Source: a virus. Taken from it: DNA of 22,878 nt. The notes under the pieces are model-generated. The model worked only from the letters and a program-made list of their open reading frames with translations. It ran no database searches and was not told the DNA's origin. Where the stretch lies: positions 1 through 22,878 of IMG/VR virus record IMGVR_UViG_3300030390_000671, one strand, 5' to 3'. Positions 1-7,803 of this stretch are shown one piece after another. Both the position numbers and the translations under genes were made by a program. How positions within the stretch are numbered: position 1 is the first letter of the stretch; each line of letters opens with the position of its first letter.

Positions 1-14
1 TTTATTTTTTGCAT
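1..14 (-). CDS. possible start of the next gene (partial, cut by left edge)
   Basis: An ATG at position 14 follows the stop of the Cys-rich 52-residue gene by seven bases, a spacing like that between neighbouring genes. Only four complete codons (Met-Gln-Lys-Ile) are inside the window, so nothing can be said about the product. By analogy with XkdF-type head modules a capsid or head gene would be expected here, but that is inference only. Confidence 0.3.
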
Positions 15-21
15 TTTCACT

Positions 22-180
22 CTATGTTCTTGTAATTACACCTATCCCTTGTGCGTAAATAGAACCATCACAACATTCTCTAGAATATGTGCTTGTTTCC
101 CAACATAAACAGGCTCTAGTGTTGCTTGTTGGTGATGTTCTACTAGCTATAAATGTTTTTTTGTTTTTAGTGTTTCTCAT
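22..180 (-). CDS. Cys-rich 52-residue phage protein
   Basis: This short gene encodes 52 residues. It starts with ATG three bases after the stop of the 144-residue gene and ends with TAG. The N-terminus is basic and Ser/Thr-rich (MRNTKNKKTF). The rest holds a striking Cys pattern: Cys24 and Cys26 as ACLC, then Cys36-Cys37 as ECCDGS, followed by YAQGIG near residues 42-47. I recall similar short proteins with an A-C-L-C, C-C-D-G-S, AQGIG pattern in marine Bacteroidota phages, where they have no known function. Four clustered cysteines could bind a metal or form disulfides. Its place behind the protease and scaffold-like genes suggests a head-module role, perhaps a minor virion protein. The function is not known. 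Confidence 0.75.
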   Translation of the reverse strand: MRNTKNKKTFIASRTSPTSNTRACLCWETSTYSRECCDGSIYAQGIGVITRT

Positions 181-183
181 TTA

Positions 184-618
184 TTAGAAATATCCATTGT
201 CTTCTAATTCTCTAGTTATATTAGCTATTACGAGTTCACTAATTAAACTTTCTGCTTTTTTATAATTAGTAATAGATTCAGGTTTTACACCTAATTCTTT
301 GGCTGCATTTTTTGCTTTATCCAAAATACCATCAACTCTATCAAATATATCATTATTTTGATTAAGCATTTTCTGTCCTTTTTCTTCTAATTTATCTTTA
401 GCAGATTCCATTTTTTGAATTTCCTTTACTAGTGCGTTTTGTTTTTTATTAAATTCAGTAATTGATTTTTCAAATTCTTTATCAGAAACAACAGATTTTT
501 CTAGTTTAGACATTGCTTTACCTAAATCATCTACTATTCCTAATTCTACTTTAGCTAATTCAGTTTTATCTTTAGGTAATCTATTATAGATTTTGTTTAA
601 TTCGTTTGGTGTTTTCAT
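184..618 (-). CDS. coiled-coil protein, possible head scaffold
   Basis: A 144-residue, highly charged, almost wholly helical protein without Cys or membrane segments. Residues about 30-95 are rich in Lys/Glu heptads (for example KEFEKSITEFNKKQNALVKE), which predicts a long coiled coil. The ATG at 618 lies seven bases after the stop of the XkdF-like protease gene, so the two are almost certainly cotranscribed. Capsid scaffolds in protease-containing head modules are typically helical, charged, coiled-coil proteins encoded beside the protease, and that is the basis for the suggestion. No sequence motif proves it; it could instead be a minor structural protein. The C-terminus (ELEDNGYF) is not recognised. 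Confidence 0.7.
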   Translation of the reverse strand: MKTPNELNKIYNRLPKDKTELAKVELGIVDDLGKAMSKLEKSVVSDKEFEKSITEFNKKQNALVKEIQKMESAKDKLEEKGQKMLNQNNDIFDRVDGILDKAKNAAKELGVKPESITNYKKAESLISELVIANITRELEDNGYF

Positions 619-625
619 TTTTATA

Positions 626-1570
626 TTAATTTATTTTAGGATATAATTTTTTATAATCTCCAAGAATACCATCCAATTTAGGTAATAGTTTTCCTGTTTG
701 AACCAATTCAGGCACATCACTTGCTGATAAACCTAAATCCATAATTGCTTGTCTTACATCTTTACTGTCATTTACAATTACATCTAATTTTTTATTATAT
801 TCAACAAGTTCATTATCAAATTTTTCGTGTGCCTTTACATAAGCCAAATATGACCTGTCCATCACAGCAGAACTTTTCGCTAATGTTTTATCAAGTGCTT
901 GTGCATCTTTAAGAATAACAGCAGGTTTTTTTACTAATTCAATTTTTTTGTTTTCTAATTCTACTTTTTCACCTTTTACAATACTTTCTATTTTACCTAG
1001 TAATTGTTCTGCTAATTTTTCTTCTGACATATCTTCTTTAATCGATTCTTTAGGTCGTTCCATTTTGTCTGCAAAGTAGCCTTCAATAGAAAAACCTTTA
1101 ACTTTACCTGATTTAACATATTCGTTCCATATTTCATCGTTATTTACTTTTACTGCACCCATCCAAGTACCTACTGGTACATCTAAACCATACTTTCTGG
1201 ATTTATCATTTACTTCATCCTCAACTATCCAAGATTCAACAAGTGTAAGACCTTTTAATGTGTCTTTGTGTTCTAGTGTTGAGTTATTTTGGTAACCATT
1301 TTTAAGATACATCTGTGATGCCTTAACTATAGTTTCTTTAGAAAAAAAGATGTAGTAATCCCCTTCATCTCCATTTCTAAAAATAGGTTTATTAGGTATC
1401 AATAAAGCACCTAATAATATTTTTTTTTCTTTATCTAATTCTGCAAGTTTTATTTCTTGATTGTTTAAAGCAACAAAATCAGATTCTATTGCAGGACTTT
1501 CTACAATTGATATTGCATCAATCCCACTATCTTCTTGTTCTTCATCTAGTATTAGTTCTACTATTTTCAT
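626..1570 (-). CDS. XkdF-like prohead serine protease
   Basis: This 314-residue protein resembles the putative phage serine protease family of XkdF (Bacillus PBSX). Prohead proteases of this kind cleave scaffold and capsid during head maturation. The core spans residues about 45-175: GALLIPNKPIFR (54-65), DYYIFFSKETI (71-81), the likely catalytic His101 in LEHKD, GLTLVESWIVEDE (107-119), VPVGTWMGAVKV (131-142) and the likely catalytic Ser161 in KGFSIEGYF. Residues about 180-314 are helical and charged, and may act as a fused scaffold or delta-like domain. The ATG at 1570 lies directly behind a late-promoter-like motif (1572-1590). Unusually, the gene follows the tape measure gene rather than a portal gene. 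The family assignment is strong; the catalytic residues are inferred from motif position. Confidence 0.85.
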   Translation of the reverse strand: MKIVELILDEEQEDSGIDAISIVESPAIESDFVALNNQEIKLAELDKEKKILLGALLIPNKPIFRNGDEGDYYIFFSKETIVKASQMYLKNGYQNNSTLEHKDTLKGLTLVESWIVEDEVNDKSRKYGLDVPVGTWMGAVKVNNDEIWNEYVKSGKVKGFSIEGYFADKMERPKESIKEDMSEEKLAEQLLGKIESIVKGEKVELENKKIELVKKPAVILKDAQALDKTLAKSSAVMDRSYLAYVKAHEKFDNELVEYNKKLDVIVNDSKDVRQAIMDLGLSASDVPELVQTGKLLPKLDGILGDYKKLYPKIN

Positions 1571-1571
1571 A

Positions 1572-1590
1572 ATTATATAACGTATTTAAA
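1572..1590 (-). promoter_or_regulatory. late-promoter-like motif, copy 1 (before protease gene)
   Basis: Read on the minus strand this is TTTAAATACGTTATATAAT. Nearly identical copies stand in front of the tail chaperone gene (8541-8559) and the terminase small subunit gene (10624-10642). Here and at 8541-8559 the first T of TACGTTAT is exactly 14 bases before the A of the ATG. It lacks the TTTG end and T-rich -33 box of the three host-type promoters. If TACGTTAT acts as a -7 element, the transcript would begin at or just before the ATG and be nearly leaderless. Recognition by the phage sigma-like factor is inference. Confidence 0.55.
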
Positions 1591-1604
1591 GTTTAATTTT
1601 GTGT

Positions 1605-3509
1605 TTATCCTATTGTTGCTCCTTCAATTGTGTTTCTTTCTAATGCTTGTGCTGAAGTTACTTCACTAGCAACTACAAATGCTTGTATTGGTTGTTGTGA
1701 TTGATTGCCAATTGCATCTGCTAGTTGATTTGTTCCACTAGAACCTACTATATTAAATGCAGGTGGTAATGATGCAGGTGCTGTTGGGGTTGGAATATTA
1801 GGAACTGAAGCAGATGCACCACCTGCTTTAGCCTTAGTTTTAGAAACTGCTTTTTTAACAGACCTTATAATACCTACACCTTGTGCTATAGCACTAGCAA
1901 TAGTAATAAGGTTTTGTGGAAAACCAATCTTAGAACTTTCTGCTACGTTTTGTGATGTAGAAACTGCTGCTGATCCTATTGCTTCAACTCCTTTAAATGT
2001 AATTCTTTTTAAATCCATTATAGTTTCTTTCAATGCTAAACCTTGTTTTATAATTAATAAGGCTTGACCAATTCCAGATTCTGCATCTGCAAATTGTGAT
2101 ATTGCATCTACTACAGCTTTTTTATCTGCTATCTTTTGTTTGTCTAATGCTTCTTCTGCTGCTAATATTTCTGTATCTCTAGTTAAATTTGTTTGTCTAG
2201 ATTGTTCAGAAAATTCATCTAAAGCTATTTGTGCATCAATTTTAGCTTGTGTTCCTGCATTAGCATTATCTACTATGGCTTGAAGCCTAACAGTTTCTTG
2301 TTCTGATTCTAATAAATCAATTTCTTTTAGTGCTTCTAATCTTAACAATTCATCTTGTATTCTTTCTGCATTAAATCTTTTTTGTTCAATAGATAATTTA
2401 CTTTCACTTTCTATTTTAGAATTAATTAGTTCAATTTGTTCTTTGTCTAGTGCTAAATCATTAGATTTTTGTTCTGATCTAAATCCTTCTATTTGTGCTA
2501 AAACTCCTAGCTTTTCATTCCTAGCATCTAATAATGCAATGTAATCTTCATCCTTGCCTGTCAGTTCAAATTGTGCTTCTGCTGCTTTTAATACTGTTTC
2601 AGCATTTGCCAACATTTGTTTTTCTTGTAATTCTAAAACCTTTTTTAATTCGTTGTTAGCTTTTATTCTATCTTCAATACTATTTCTTTCTTCATCTCTA
2701 ATTTGTCTTTGCTGTTCTGCTTGTCTGTCATATTGTTCTATTAAACCTCTAGATTCTGCTGCTGCTATTTCTGCTGATTTTTTTAGTTGAATATTAGTTT
2801 TTGCCACTTCAGATGCTGCTTTTATATTTTCAGCACTAACTGCTTCTGCTGTAATTGCAGCAATATTAGATATTTCACCTACTGCTTCACCAAAATCACT
2901 TACTATGTTTCCTGCTGCATCAGCTACATCTGTACCTATATTTATAAATTCTTGACCAACTTCAGCTAAACCAGATTTTAATTCTGCAATTTTTGTTTCA
3001 TCACCATCACCAAAAAATGATTGTTCCCAAGCTAATTGTGCGCCTAATATTACACCTTTAATAACTTGAAATGCTGCCTTAATAGGTGTTAAAGCAATTG
3101 TTAAAAGGTTAGACATTATTCTACCTAAAGCATCAAAATTCTCGGAGTTACTAAATATTGCATCAGCTACTTGATTAAATATTATTTGTGCAGTATCAAA
3201 AGCAACATTTAAAGAATCCATTACTACTTGGTTTTCCTTTACTGCTTCTGAAATAAATTCAAATGCTTTTTGTAAAATAAACACAACACCAGTTACTTTA
3301 GCAATACTACCAATAGAAGCACTTACTTTTTTTATACCCTCAGAACTTTCTTTAGCACCCTTTTCAACATCTTTTAGCTGATCTTCTGTTTCTTTGTTAG
3401 ATTTTTTAACTTGGTTTTGTAAAGATTTTACTTCTTTTTCAAGCCTTTCAACATTTTTTAGTGCATCTTTTGAATTTAATTCAAATTCTACTTGAATTTT
3501 TTCTGCCAT
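1605..3509 (-). CDS. tail tape measure protein
   Basis: A 634-residue protein with the features of a siphovirus tape measure, which sets tail length and is ejected at infection. The N-terminal 60 residues are a charged coiled coil (for example LKNVERLEKEVKSLQNQVKK). A hydrophobic region follows at about 65-90, and a second at about 135-160. The middle third (about 235-470) is long, Gln/Glu/Lys-rich helix. A further hydrophobic stretch at about 475-555 precedes a Pro/Ala-rich linker and a conserved-looking tail containing AFVVASEVTSAQALERN. At 634 residues it is short; the usual 0.15 nm per residue would give a tail near 95 nm. No lysozyme or peptidase motif was seen. Its ATG lies inside the 50-codon gene 3488-3640, so translation is probably coupled. 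Confidence 0.82.
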   Translation of the reverse strand: MAEKIQVEFELNSKDALKNVERLEKEVKSLQNQVKKSNKETEDQLKDVEKGAKESSEGIKKVSASIGSIAKVTGVVFILQKAFEFISEAVKENQVVMDSLNVAFDTAQIIFNQVADAIFSNSENFDALGRIMSNLLTIALTPIKAAFQVIKGVILGAQLAWEQSFFGDGDETKIAELKSGLAEVGQEFINIGTDVADAAGNIVSDFGEAVGEISNIAAITAEAVSAENIKAASEVAKTNIQLKKSAEIAAAESRGLIEQYDRQAEQQRQIRDEERNSIEDRIKANNELKKVLELQEKQMLANAETVLKAAEAQFELTGKDEDYIALLDARNEKLGVLAQIEGFRSEQKSNDLALDKEQIELINSKIESESKLSIEQKRFNAERIQDELLRLEALKEIDLLESEQETVRLQAIVDNANAGTQAKIDAQIALDEFSEQSRQTNLTRDTEILAAEEALDKQKIADKKAVVDAISQFADAESGIGQALLIIKQGLALKETIMDLKRITFKGVEAIGSAAVSTSQNVAESSKIGFPQNLITIASAIAQGVGIIRSVKKAVSKTKAKAGGASASVPNIPTPTAPASLPPAFNIVGSSGTNQLADAIGNQSQQPIQAFVVASEVTSAQALERNTIEGATIG

Positions 3510-3640
3510 TTTATTTTATTTTTTGTTTGTTTAACACCTTCAGAAAATGATTCTGCTAGTTTATATTTACCTTGTGCAATTCTAATGTTTTCAGATTCAC
3601 CATTTACAATTTTTAATAATTCTAATATATTTTTTATCAT
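3488..3640 (-). CDS. 50-residue protein overlapping the tape measure start
   Basis: This gene encodes 50 residues beginning MIKNILELLKIVNGESENIR and ending KIKWQKKFK. It starts four bases after the stop of the 694-residue tail gene, and its last 22 bases overlap the tape measure start in another frame. Tight packing on both sides supports it as real. The protein is Lys-rich and mostly helical, with no Cys and no membrane segment. Small proteins made just upstream of a tape measure are often tail assembly helpers. No family is recognised, and the frameshift-type chaperone of this phage is elsewhere (7800-8539). Confidence 0.65.
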   Translation of the reverse strand: MIKNILELLKIVNGESENIRIAQGKYKLAESFSEGVKQTKNKIKWQKKFK

Positions 3641-3644
3641 AATT

Positions 3645-5729
3645 TTAATTTATTCCTAATACAGTGTTTAACAATTCAAATTCACTTTTACCATTAGTTA
3701 AATTAGTTGTTACAGAATTGATCTGGTAATTGTCTTGACCTATTTGTATTATTTGATTTAATTCTAAGTCAAAGAAAATTTTTAAAGGTAAATAAGCAGT
3801 AACTTTTGTTAACCTTCTTTGTCTGTTAAAAACATCAATTATATAATTAGAATATTGATTTTGAAATAATGTTCCTACAAAATCAGAACCACCAGTATAT
3901 TCGTTTACTTCATTTGTAAAATTAATATTAGTTGAACTAGATGAAGCAGATAAAGTTTTAGAATTAGATGGTATTATATAAGTAGGCAATCCAATTGTAT
4001 CGGTATTATTTGTACTATCATATTTTCGAAATGCAATATTAGTTGTGCTTGATTGTCTTATTGCATAAAATATTAATGGCAAACCATAATAGGGTTCTTG
4101 ATTTGAATCCACAAAATATCCATATTGTATGGATACTGCTGTTGGTGGGTTGTTTGCTGAATTATATAATCTTTCATATAAAAGATGCTCAAAACCAATT
4201 TCTATTTTATAAACATCTGTTGGAGTTGAAAATTCACCACCTGATGTACTATAATTTAAAGAACCCCAACCTGAGTTATTTAACTGCTCATATTGTTTAG
4301 CTAAAAAAGTACCCAACCCTTTATATGAAAATTGTATTTGTTTAAATGGTAAAGCTATGTTTATTGATGACTTTGTAACATCTAAAAAACTGTCTATGTT
4401 TGTTGGTGTTGTAGATGCTGCTGCATAATAACTGTCTAAACTTTTTACTTCAATAGTTCCATCACTTTCTACATAAGCAGTTAAATTAAACATTTGAAAT
4501 ATATTAGTTAAAAAATTTAAAATTGTCATTGCAGGAATTTGTTGCGTAATAATAAACTGTGTTGCGTTTTGATCTTCAAATAAAGCAGAGTTTTTATATA
4601 TATTAGGAACATTATTTCCTTGTTCTGTAATAGTCCAAGTTATGTTTCCTGTTGTAAAGCCTACTGATGTTGCACTTCTAATTTGTATTGCATAAGAACC
4701 TGCTCCAAGTGGTCCAGGACTTGCTCCTAAAAAACCAACAAAAAATGTTTGTGCTGTTGTTTTCTGTAATCTTTGTTCCCAAACTGCACCATTTCGCATT
4801 ACCCTTATATCGTATGGATCAGTAGTGTTTGGAACAACTTCAAGTTTTGTCATTGCATAATTTACATTAGCATCTAACAGTAAAAAACCTGCAATTGTAC
4901 TTGAAAATATTGATGGTGGACTGCCTTGTAAAACTAAATCATTTAATTCTGTCCAATTTTGTGTTACTTGTCCTGCTGCATCAACACTACCTTTTTTTCT
5001 ATGTAACCACATAAAAAGATTGTTAAACGCAGAATTTGAAGTGTTATTAAAAAAAGAATTACTAAAATTTATTTCACTAAACTGTGTTTGTATTGCATCT
5101 ATAATATATTGTAGTCTAACAGCAAATTTAAATTGATTAAATTGAATACCATTTGGTGTATTAGCAAAGCCATTCCAAAACACATTTCCATCTGCTCCTG
5201 TACTAGAACCACTTTTGTAAGTCATTCTATTCGTGTGAGTAATTAAAGGTGCAATTATTTTTACATTAAGGTTATTAGGATCAACTTGTAAGGCTGCTTT
5301 TATAGTATCATATTCGTAAGTAGTGTTTGCACCTGCTAAAGCTGCTAATCCACTTAGTTGTTCATCTCCTAATATATCCTTTAAATTTACAGTATTTCCA
5401 TAAAAAGTAATTCTATAAGTGTGAGGTGAATTGTTTTTAAGATCAACTCCTTGTAATGCTATAAATCCTGTTTTATATGGTATTGTATTTAATTCTAAAC
5501 TGCCAGGCACTTTGTTTCTTGCATCAAACCCATCTAATATATCAAAATTGTAATAGTGTTGGAATATACGATTATTAACAGGTGAAGCAGGTAAAGAAAA
5601 AGTTTTTGTAAATTCTGTAAATATCTTTGCAATATCTTTTACATTTTGAATAGTTTGTGTAAGTGAAACTGTTTCATCTTTAAATAAATCTATTCTTTCA
5701 TTTTGTATATATAATTGAAGTTTTTGCAT
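3645..5729 (-). CDS. large tail protein, probable tail-tip or baseplate hub
   Basis: A 694-residue protein rich in Asn, Thr and aromatic residues, as expected for beta-rich virion proteins. The N-terminus (RIDLFKDETVSLTQTIQNVK, then FSLPASPVNNRIFQHYY near 45-60) is of a type I recall at the start of large tail proteins in Bacteroidota phages. The C-terminal 70 residues contain YSNYIIDVFNRQRRLTKVTA and LPLKIFFDLELNQIIQIGQD, then a short sequence ending in ELLN. This resembles the last beta domain of tail hub proteins of the gp27/Tal type. The ATG directly abuts the stop of the 345-residue gene. Hub is the best reading, but no enzymatic domain was found and a different tail-tip role is possible. 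Confidence 0.6.
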   Translation of the reverse strand: MQKLQLYIQNERIDLFKDETVSLTQTIQNVKDIAKIFTEFTKTFSLPASPVNNRIFQHYYNFDILDGFDARNKVPGSLELNTIPYKTGFIALQGVDLKNNSPHTYRITFYGNTVNLKDILGDEQLSGLAALAGANTTYEYDTIKAALQVDPNNLNVKIIAPLITHTNRMTYKSGSSTGADGNVFWNGFANTPNGIQFNQFKFAVRLQYIIDAIQTQFSEINFSNSFFNNTSNSAFNNLFMWLHRKKGSVDAAGQVTQNWTELNDLVLQGSPPSIFSSTIAGFLLLDANVNYAMTKLEVVPNTTDPYDIRVMRNGAVWEQRLQKTTAQTFFVGFLGASPGPLGAGSYAIQIRSATSVGFTTGNITWTITEQGNNVPNIYKNSALFEDQNATQFIITQQIPAMTILNFLTNIFQMFNLTAYVESDGTIEVKSLDSYYAAASTTPTNIDSFLDVTKSSINIALPFKQIQFSYKGLGTFLAKQYEQLNNSGWGSLNYSTSGGEFSTPTDVYKIEIGFEHLLYERLYNSANNPPTAVSIQYGYFVDSNQEPYYGLPLIFYAIRQSSTTNIAFRKYDSTNNTDTIGLPTYIIPSNSKTLSASSSSTNINFTNEVNEYTGGSDFVGTLFQNQYSNYIIDVFNRQRRLTKVTAYLPLKIFFDLELNQIIQIGQDNYQINSVTTNLTNGKSEFELLNTVLGIN

Positions 5730-6767
5730 TTATCTAATATTATTTATATAATCAAAAGCATTTTCAAACTCTATTGTATATTCTATTAACCTATCATTTA
5801 CTGATGTTTTAAAATCAATATTAGAAGATTTAACTATAACTGGAACTATTTCATTAGTACTAGGATTTGAATTTTTAGGTCTTTCAAGCCAAACGTATTC
5901 TGACATTAATAATTGTTGAAACATTTCATTTGCTTGTTCTGGATAATATCCTGAAGATAAAGATAAAGTTTGCTTTGCTTGTGTATTAAATAATTTATTA
6001 GGTGCATTTTTAATATCATAAAATGCTTTTCCTAAAGTTGGGTAAACTATTGTATTGGATTTATAGTTTTCATTTGTTCTATTAACTTGTTTAGTTTCTT
6101 TTAAAAAGAACCATAAATCTTGTTGAACTCCATATTTATTTATGAATATAATTTTTGTACCAACTCCATATTTTGTACAATCTATTCTTTTAATAACACA
6201 AATTAAACTACCTTGTCCTGCTTGAGATGTTGCATTTCCATTAAAATTATATACTGCTGTAATTCCACTTTGACTAATATAACTAACATAACCTTCTTTA
6301 CCAGTTGGATAATATATTTGCCATTTAGGTGGTGTTGTTCCATCTGGATTTCCTGAAAAATTAGGAGCAATTAGAAACTCTGCACTTTGAACTGATATAA
6401 AAGGTACACTTGGATTTGCACCTTCATCAAATGTTCCATAGGCTTCAAAACCTGTATCTGTAATATTACCAGTTGTGTCATAAACAGTACCAGTTCCATT
6501 TATTAATTGGTGAGTTGATAAAACAGTAATTATTGCAACTGTTTGAATTGCATAAGATGATTGGTAAGTTATATTTAAATAATCTCTGACTAATTCAGCT
6601 ATATCAAATTGAACATTACTATTTAAAACTGGAGCATTTTTTATTAGTGTATATCTTAAAGTTCCATCTATTGTAATTTTGCAACTAACTGATAGTGGTG
6701 TTGCACTTCCAGATGCTGATGCTACTATGTTTTTATATTGTGGATTTCTTAATGCTATATTTGCCAT
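5730..6767 (-). CDS. tail structural protein, possibly distal tail (Dit)-like
   Basis: A 345-residue, beta-rich protein with many Asn, Thr, Tyr and Phe residues. Recognisable segments are SCKITIDGTLRYTLIKNAPV and VQFDIAELVRDYLNI near the N-terminus. In the middle is KIIFINKYGVQQDLWFFLKE, and the C-terminus ends LIEYTIEFENAFDYINNIR. I recall similar segments in unnamed tail proteins of Bacteroidota phages. It is encoded immediately before the hub-like protein, and small tail-tip proteins commonly precede the hub, hence the Dit suggestion. A tail tube role cannot be excluded, because no other obvious major tail protein is present in the window. The protein is about 100 residues longer than typical Dit proteins. 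Confidence 0.5.
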   Translation of the reverse strand: MANIALRNPQYKNIVASASGSATPLSVSCKITIDGTLRYTLIKNAPVLNSNVQFDIAELVRDYLNITYQSSYAIQTVAIITVLSTHQLINGTGTVYDTTGNITDTGFEAYGTFDEGANPSVPFISVQSAEFLIAPNFSGNPDGTTPPKWQIYYPTGKEGYVSYISQSGITAVYNFNGNATSQAGQGSLICVIKRIDCTKYGVGTKIIFINKYGVQQDLWFFLKETKQVNRTNENYKSNTIVYPTLGKAFYDIKNAPNKLFNTQAKQTLSLSSGYYPEQANEMFQQLLMSEYVWLERPKNSNPSTNEIVPVIVKSSNIDFKTSVNDRLIEYTIEFENAFDYINNIR

Positions 6768-6772
6768 TGTGT

Positions 6773-7333
6773 CTATTTTTCACCATATACCATTCGACTT
6801 TCTATGTCTGATATAAATGCTTTTGTTAAATCTAATTCGTACTTTTTTATTCCTGCTACAAAAGGTTTAGAAAAAAACAAAGTTGGTTTAATACCAGATA
6901 AATATATACTTCTAGTTATTAAATATTGCATTGTTTTTCTAGGTAAAAATTTACCAGTCTTTTTATCTCGAACACCATCTAGGTTTTTCTTTACAGTCCA
7001 TTTATTAATTGCTGCTCTAAGTCCTTTTGTTTTCATTGCACCAAACTTATAAGGACTATTAGGTGCTTTTTGTTTACCATAATATTTAGCATTTTGTGGT
7101 AATGCATTAGGATTTTTTCCCCTTACACCTTGATCAACAAATTCAGCATAATCAGCCATTAAAAATTCTACAATTAATGCCTGGTTGTCTTCTACTAATT
7201 TATATTTTAAAGAATTATATAAATTTCCACCATTTTTAGGATATGGTTTTGCTTTTGATAAATTAGATTTTGATTGTTGTATAACATACTTTGCATACTC
7301 ATTCATTACAGCTTCTACATTAGGTAAATTCAT
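6773..7333 (-). CDS. HK97 gp10-like head-tail or tail completion protein
   Basis: A 186-residue protein starting MNLPNVEAVMNEYAKYVIQQ. I chose the ATG at 7333 because it forms a TAATG overlap with the stop of the upstream gene; a TTG six bases earlier is a poorer start. The key segment is VEFLMADYAEFVDQGVRGK around residues 50-70, the Y-A-x-F-V-x-x-G signature of gp10-like proteins that finish the neck or tail of siphoviruses. The rest is basic. Position directly after the probable tail terminator fits. The alternative is a generic minor tail protein. Confidence 0.68.
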   Translation of the reverse strand: MNLPNVEAVMNEYAKYVIQQSKSNLSKAKPYPKNGGNLYNSLKYKLVEDNQALIVEFLMADYAEFVDQGVRGKNPNALPQNAKYYGKQKAPNSPYKFGAMKTKGLRAAINKWTVKKNLDGVRDKKTGKFLPRKTMQYLITRSIYLSGIKPTLFFSKPFVAGIKKYELDLTKAFISDIESRMVYGEK

Positions 7334-7803
7334 TAGCAAATATATATATCGTTATAAATTAAAATATCCATAGATACAGACCATCCTGCAAGTTGATTTT
7401 CAAACCTATCAAAGAAAGGATCTAGTGTAGGATTACTATCTATTTGATACATATCCCTATATAATTCACCCATTCTTAAACGTTGTATTAGTCTGTTAAG
7501 GACTGCTAATTGTGTGTTTAAAATATCTTGTTCATTATTGTTTCCTTTAAATCTATCAAATGTAGGTTCTTTAGATTGATCTACAATATCCATTGCAAGA
7601 ACTGTAACATTAAATCTTAATACTTGTTCTTCATCTGTAACACTATTAACTATAATATGAGCCATAGGAAATATGTCTTGTTTATTTAAATTAACATCTG
7701 TAATATCTCCTGATGTTACTGTGTTTATATTTATATCCTGAAGCAATTGTTCTTTAATTGTTTCTGTTAATTGATAATAACCCCTTACACCTTGATTGCT
7801 CAT
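7333..7803 (-). CDS. probable tail terminator or tail completion protein
   Basis: A 156-residue protein. The C-terminal part DPFFDRFENQLAGWSVSMDI followed by an LIYNDIYIC end is the most recognisable section. I recall similar FENQLAGW-type C-termini in small tail proteins of flavobacterial phages. Its size and its place directly before a gp10-like gene match tail terminators, which cap the tail tube and join it to the neck. Its ATG overlaps the stop of the -1 frame of the upstream gene as ATGA (7803-7800). This links its translation to ribosomes that have shifted frame rather than those ending at the zero-frame stop 83 bases earlier. Function is inferred from size and order. Confidence 0.6.
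   Translation of the reverse strand: MSNQGVRGYYQLTETIKEQLLQDININTVTSGDITDVNLNKQDIFPMAHIIVNSVTDEEQVLRFNVTVLAMDIVDQSKEPTFDRFKGNNNEQDILNTQLAVLNRLIQRLRMGELYRDMYQIDSNPTLDPFFDRFENQLAGWSVSMDILIYNDIYIC

Noticed and set aside
2554-2969. Plus-strand ORFs of 78 and 60 codons rich in Cys, Ser and Phe
   Set aside because: They are antisense to the helical part of the tape measure gene; their composition is that of reversed Glu/Ala/Gln codons, with no plausible domains.
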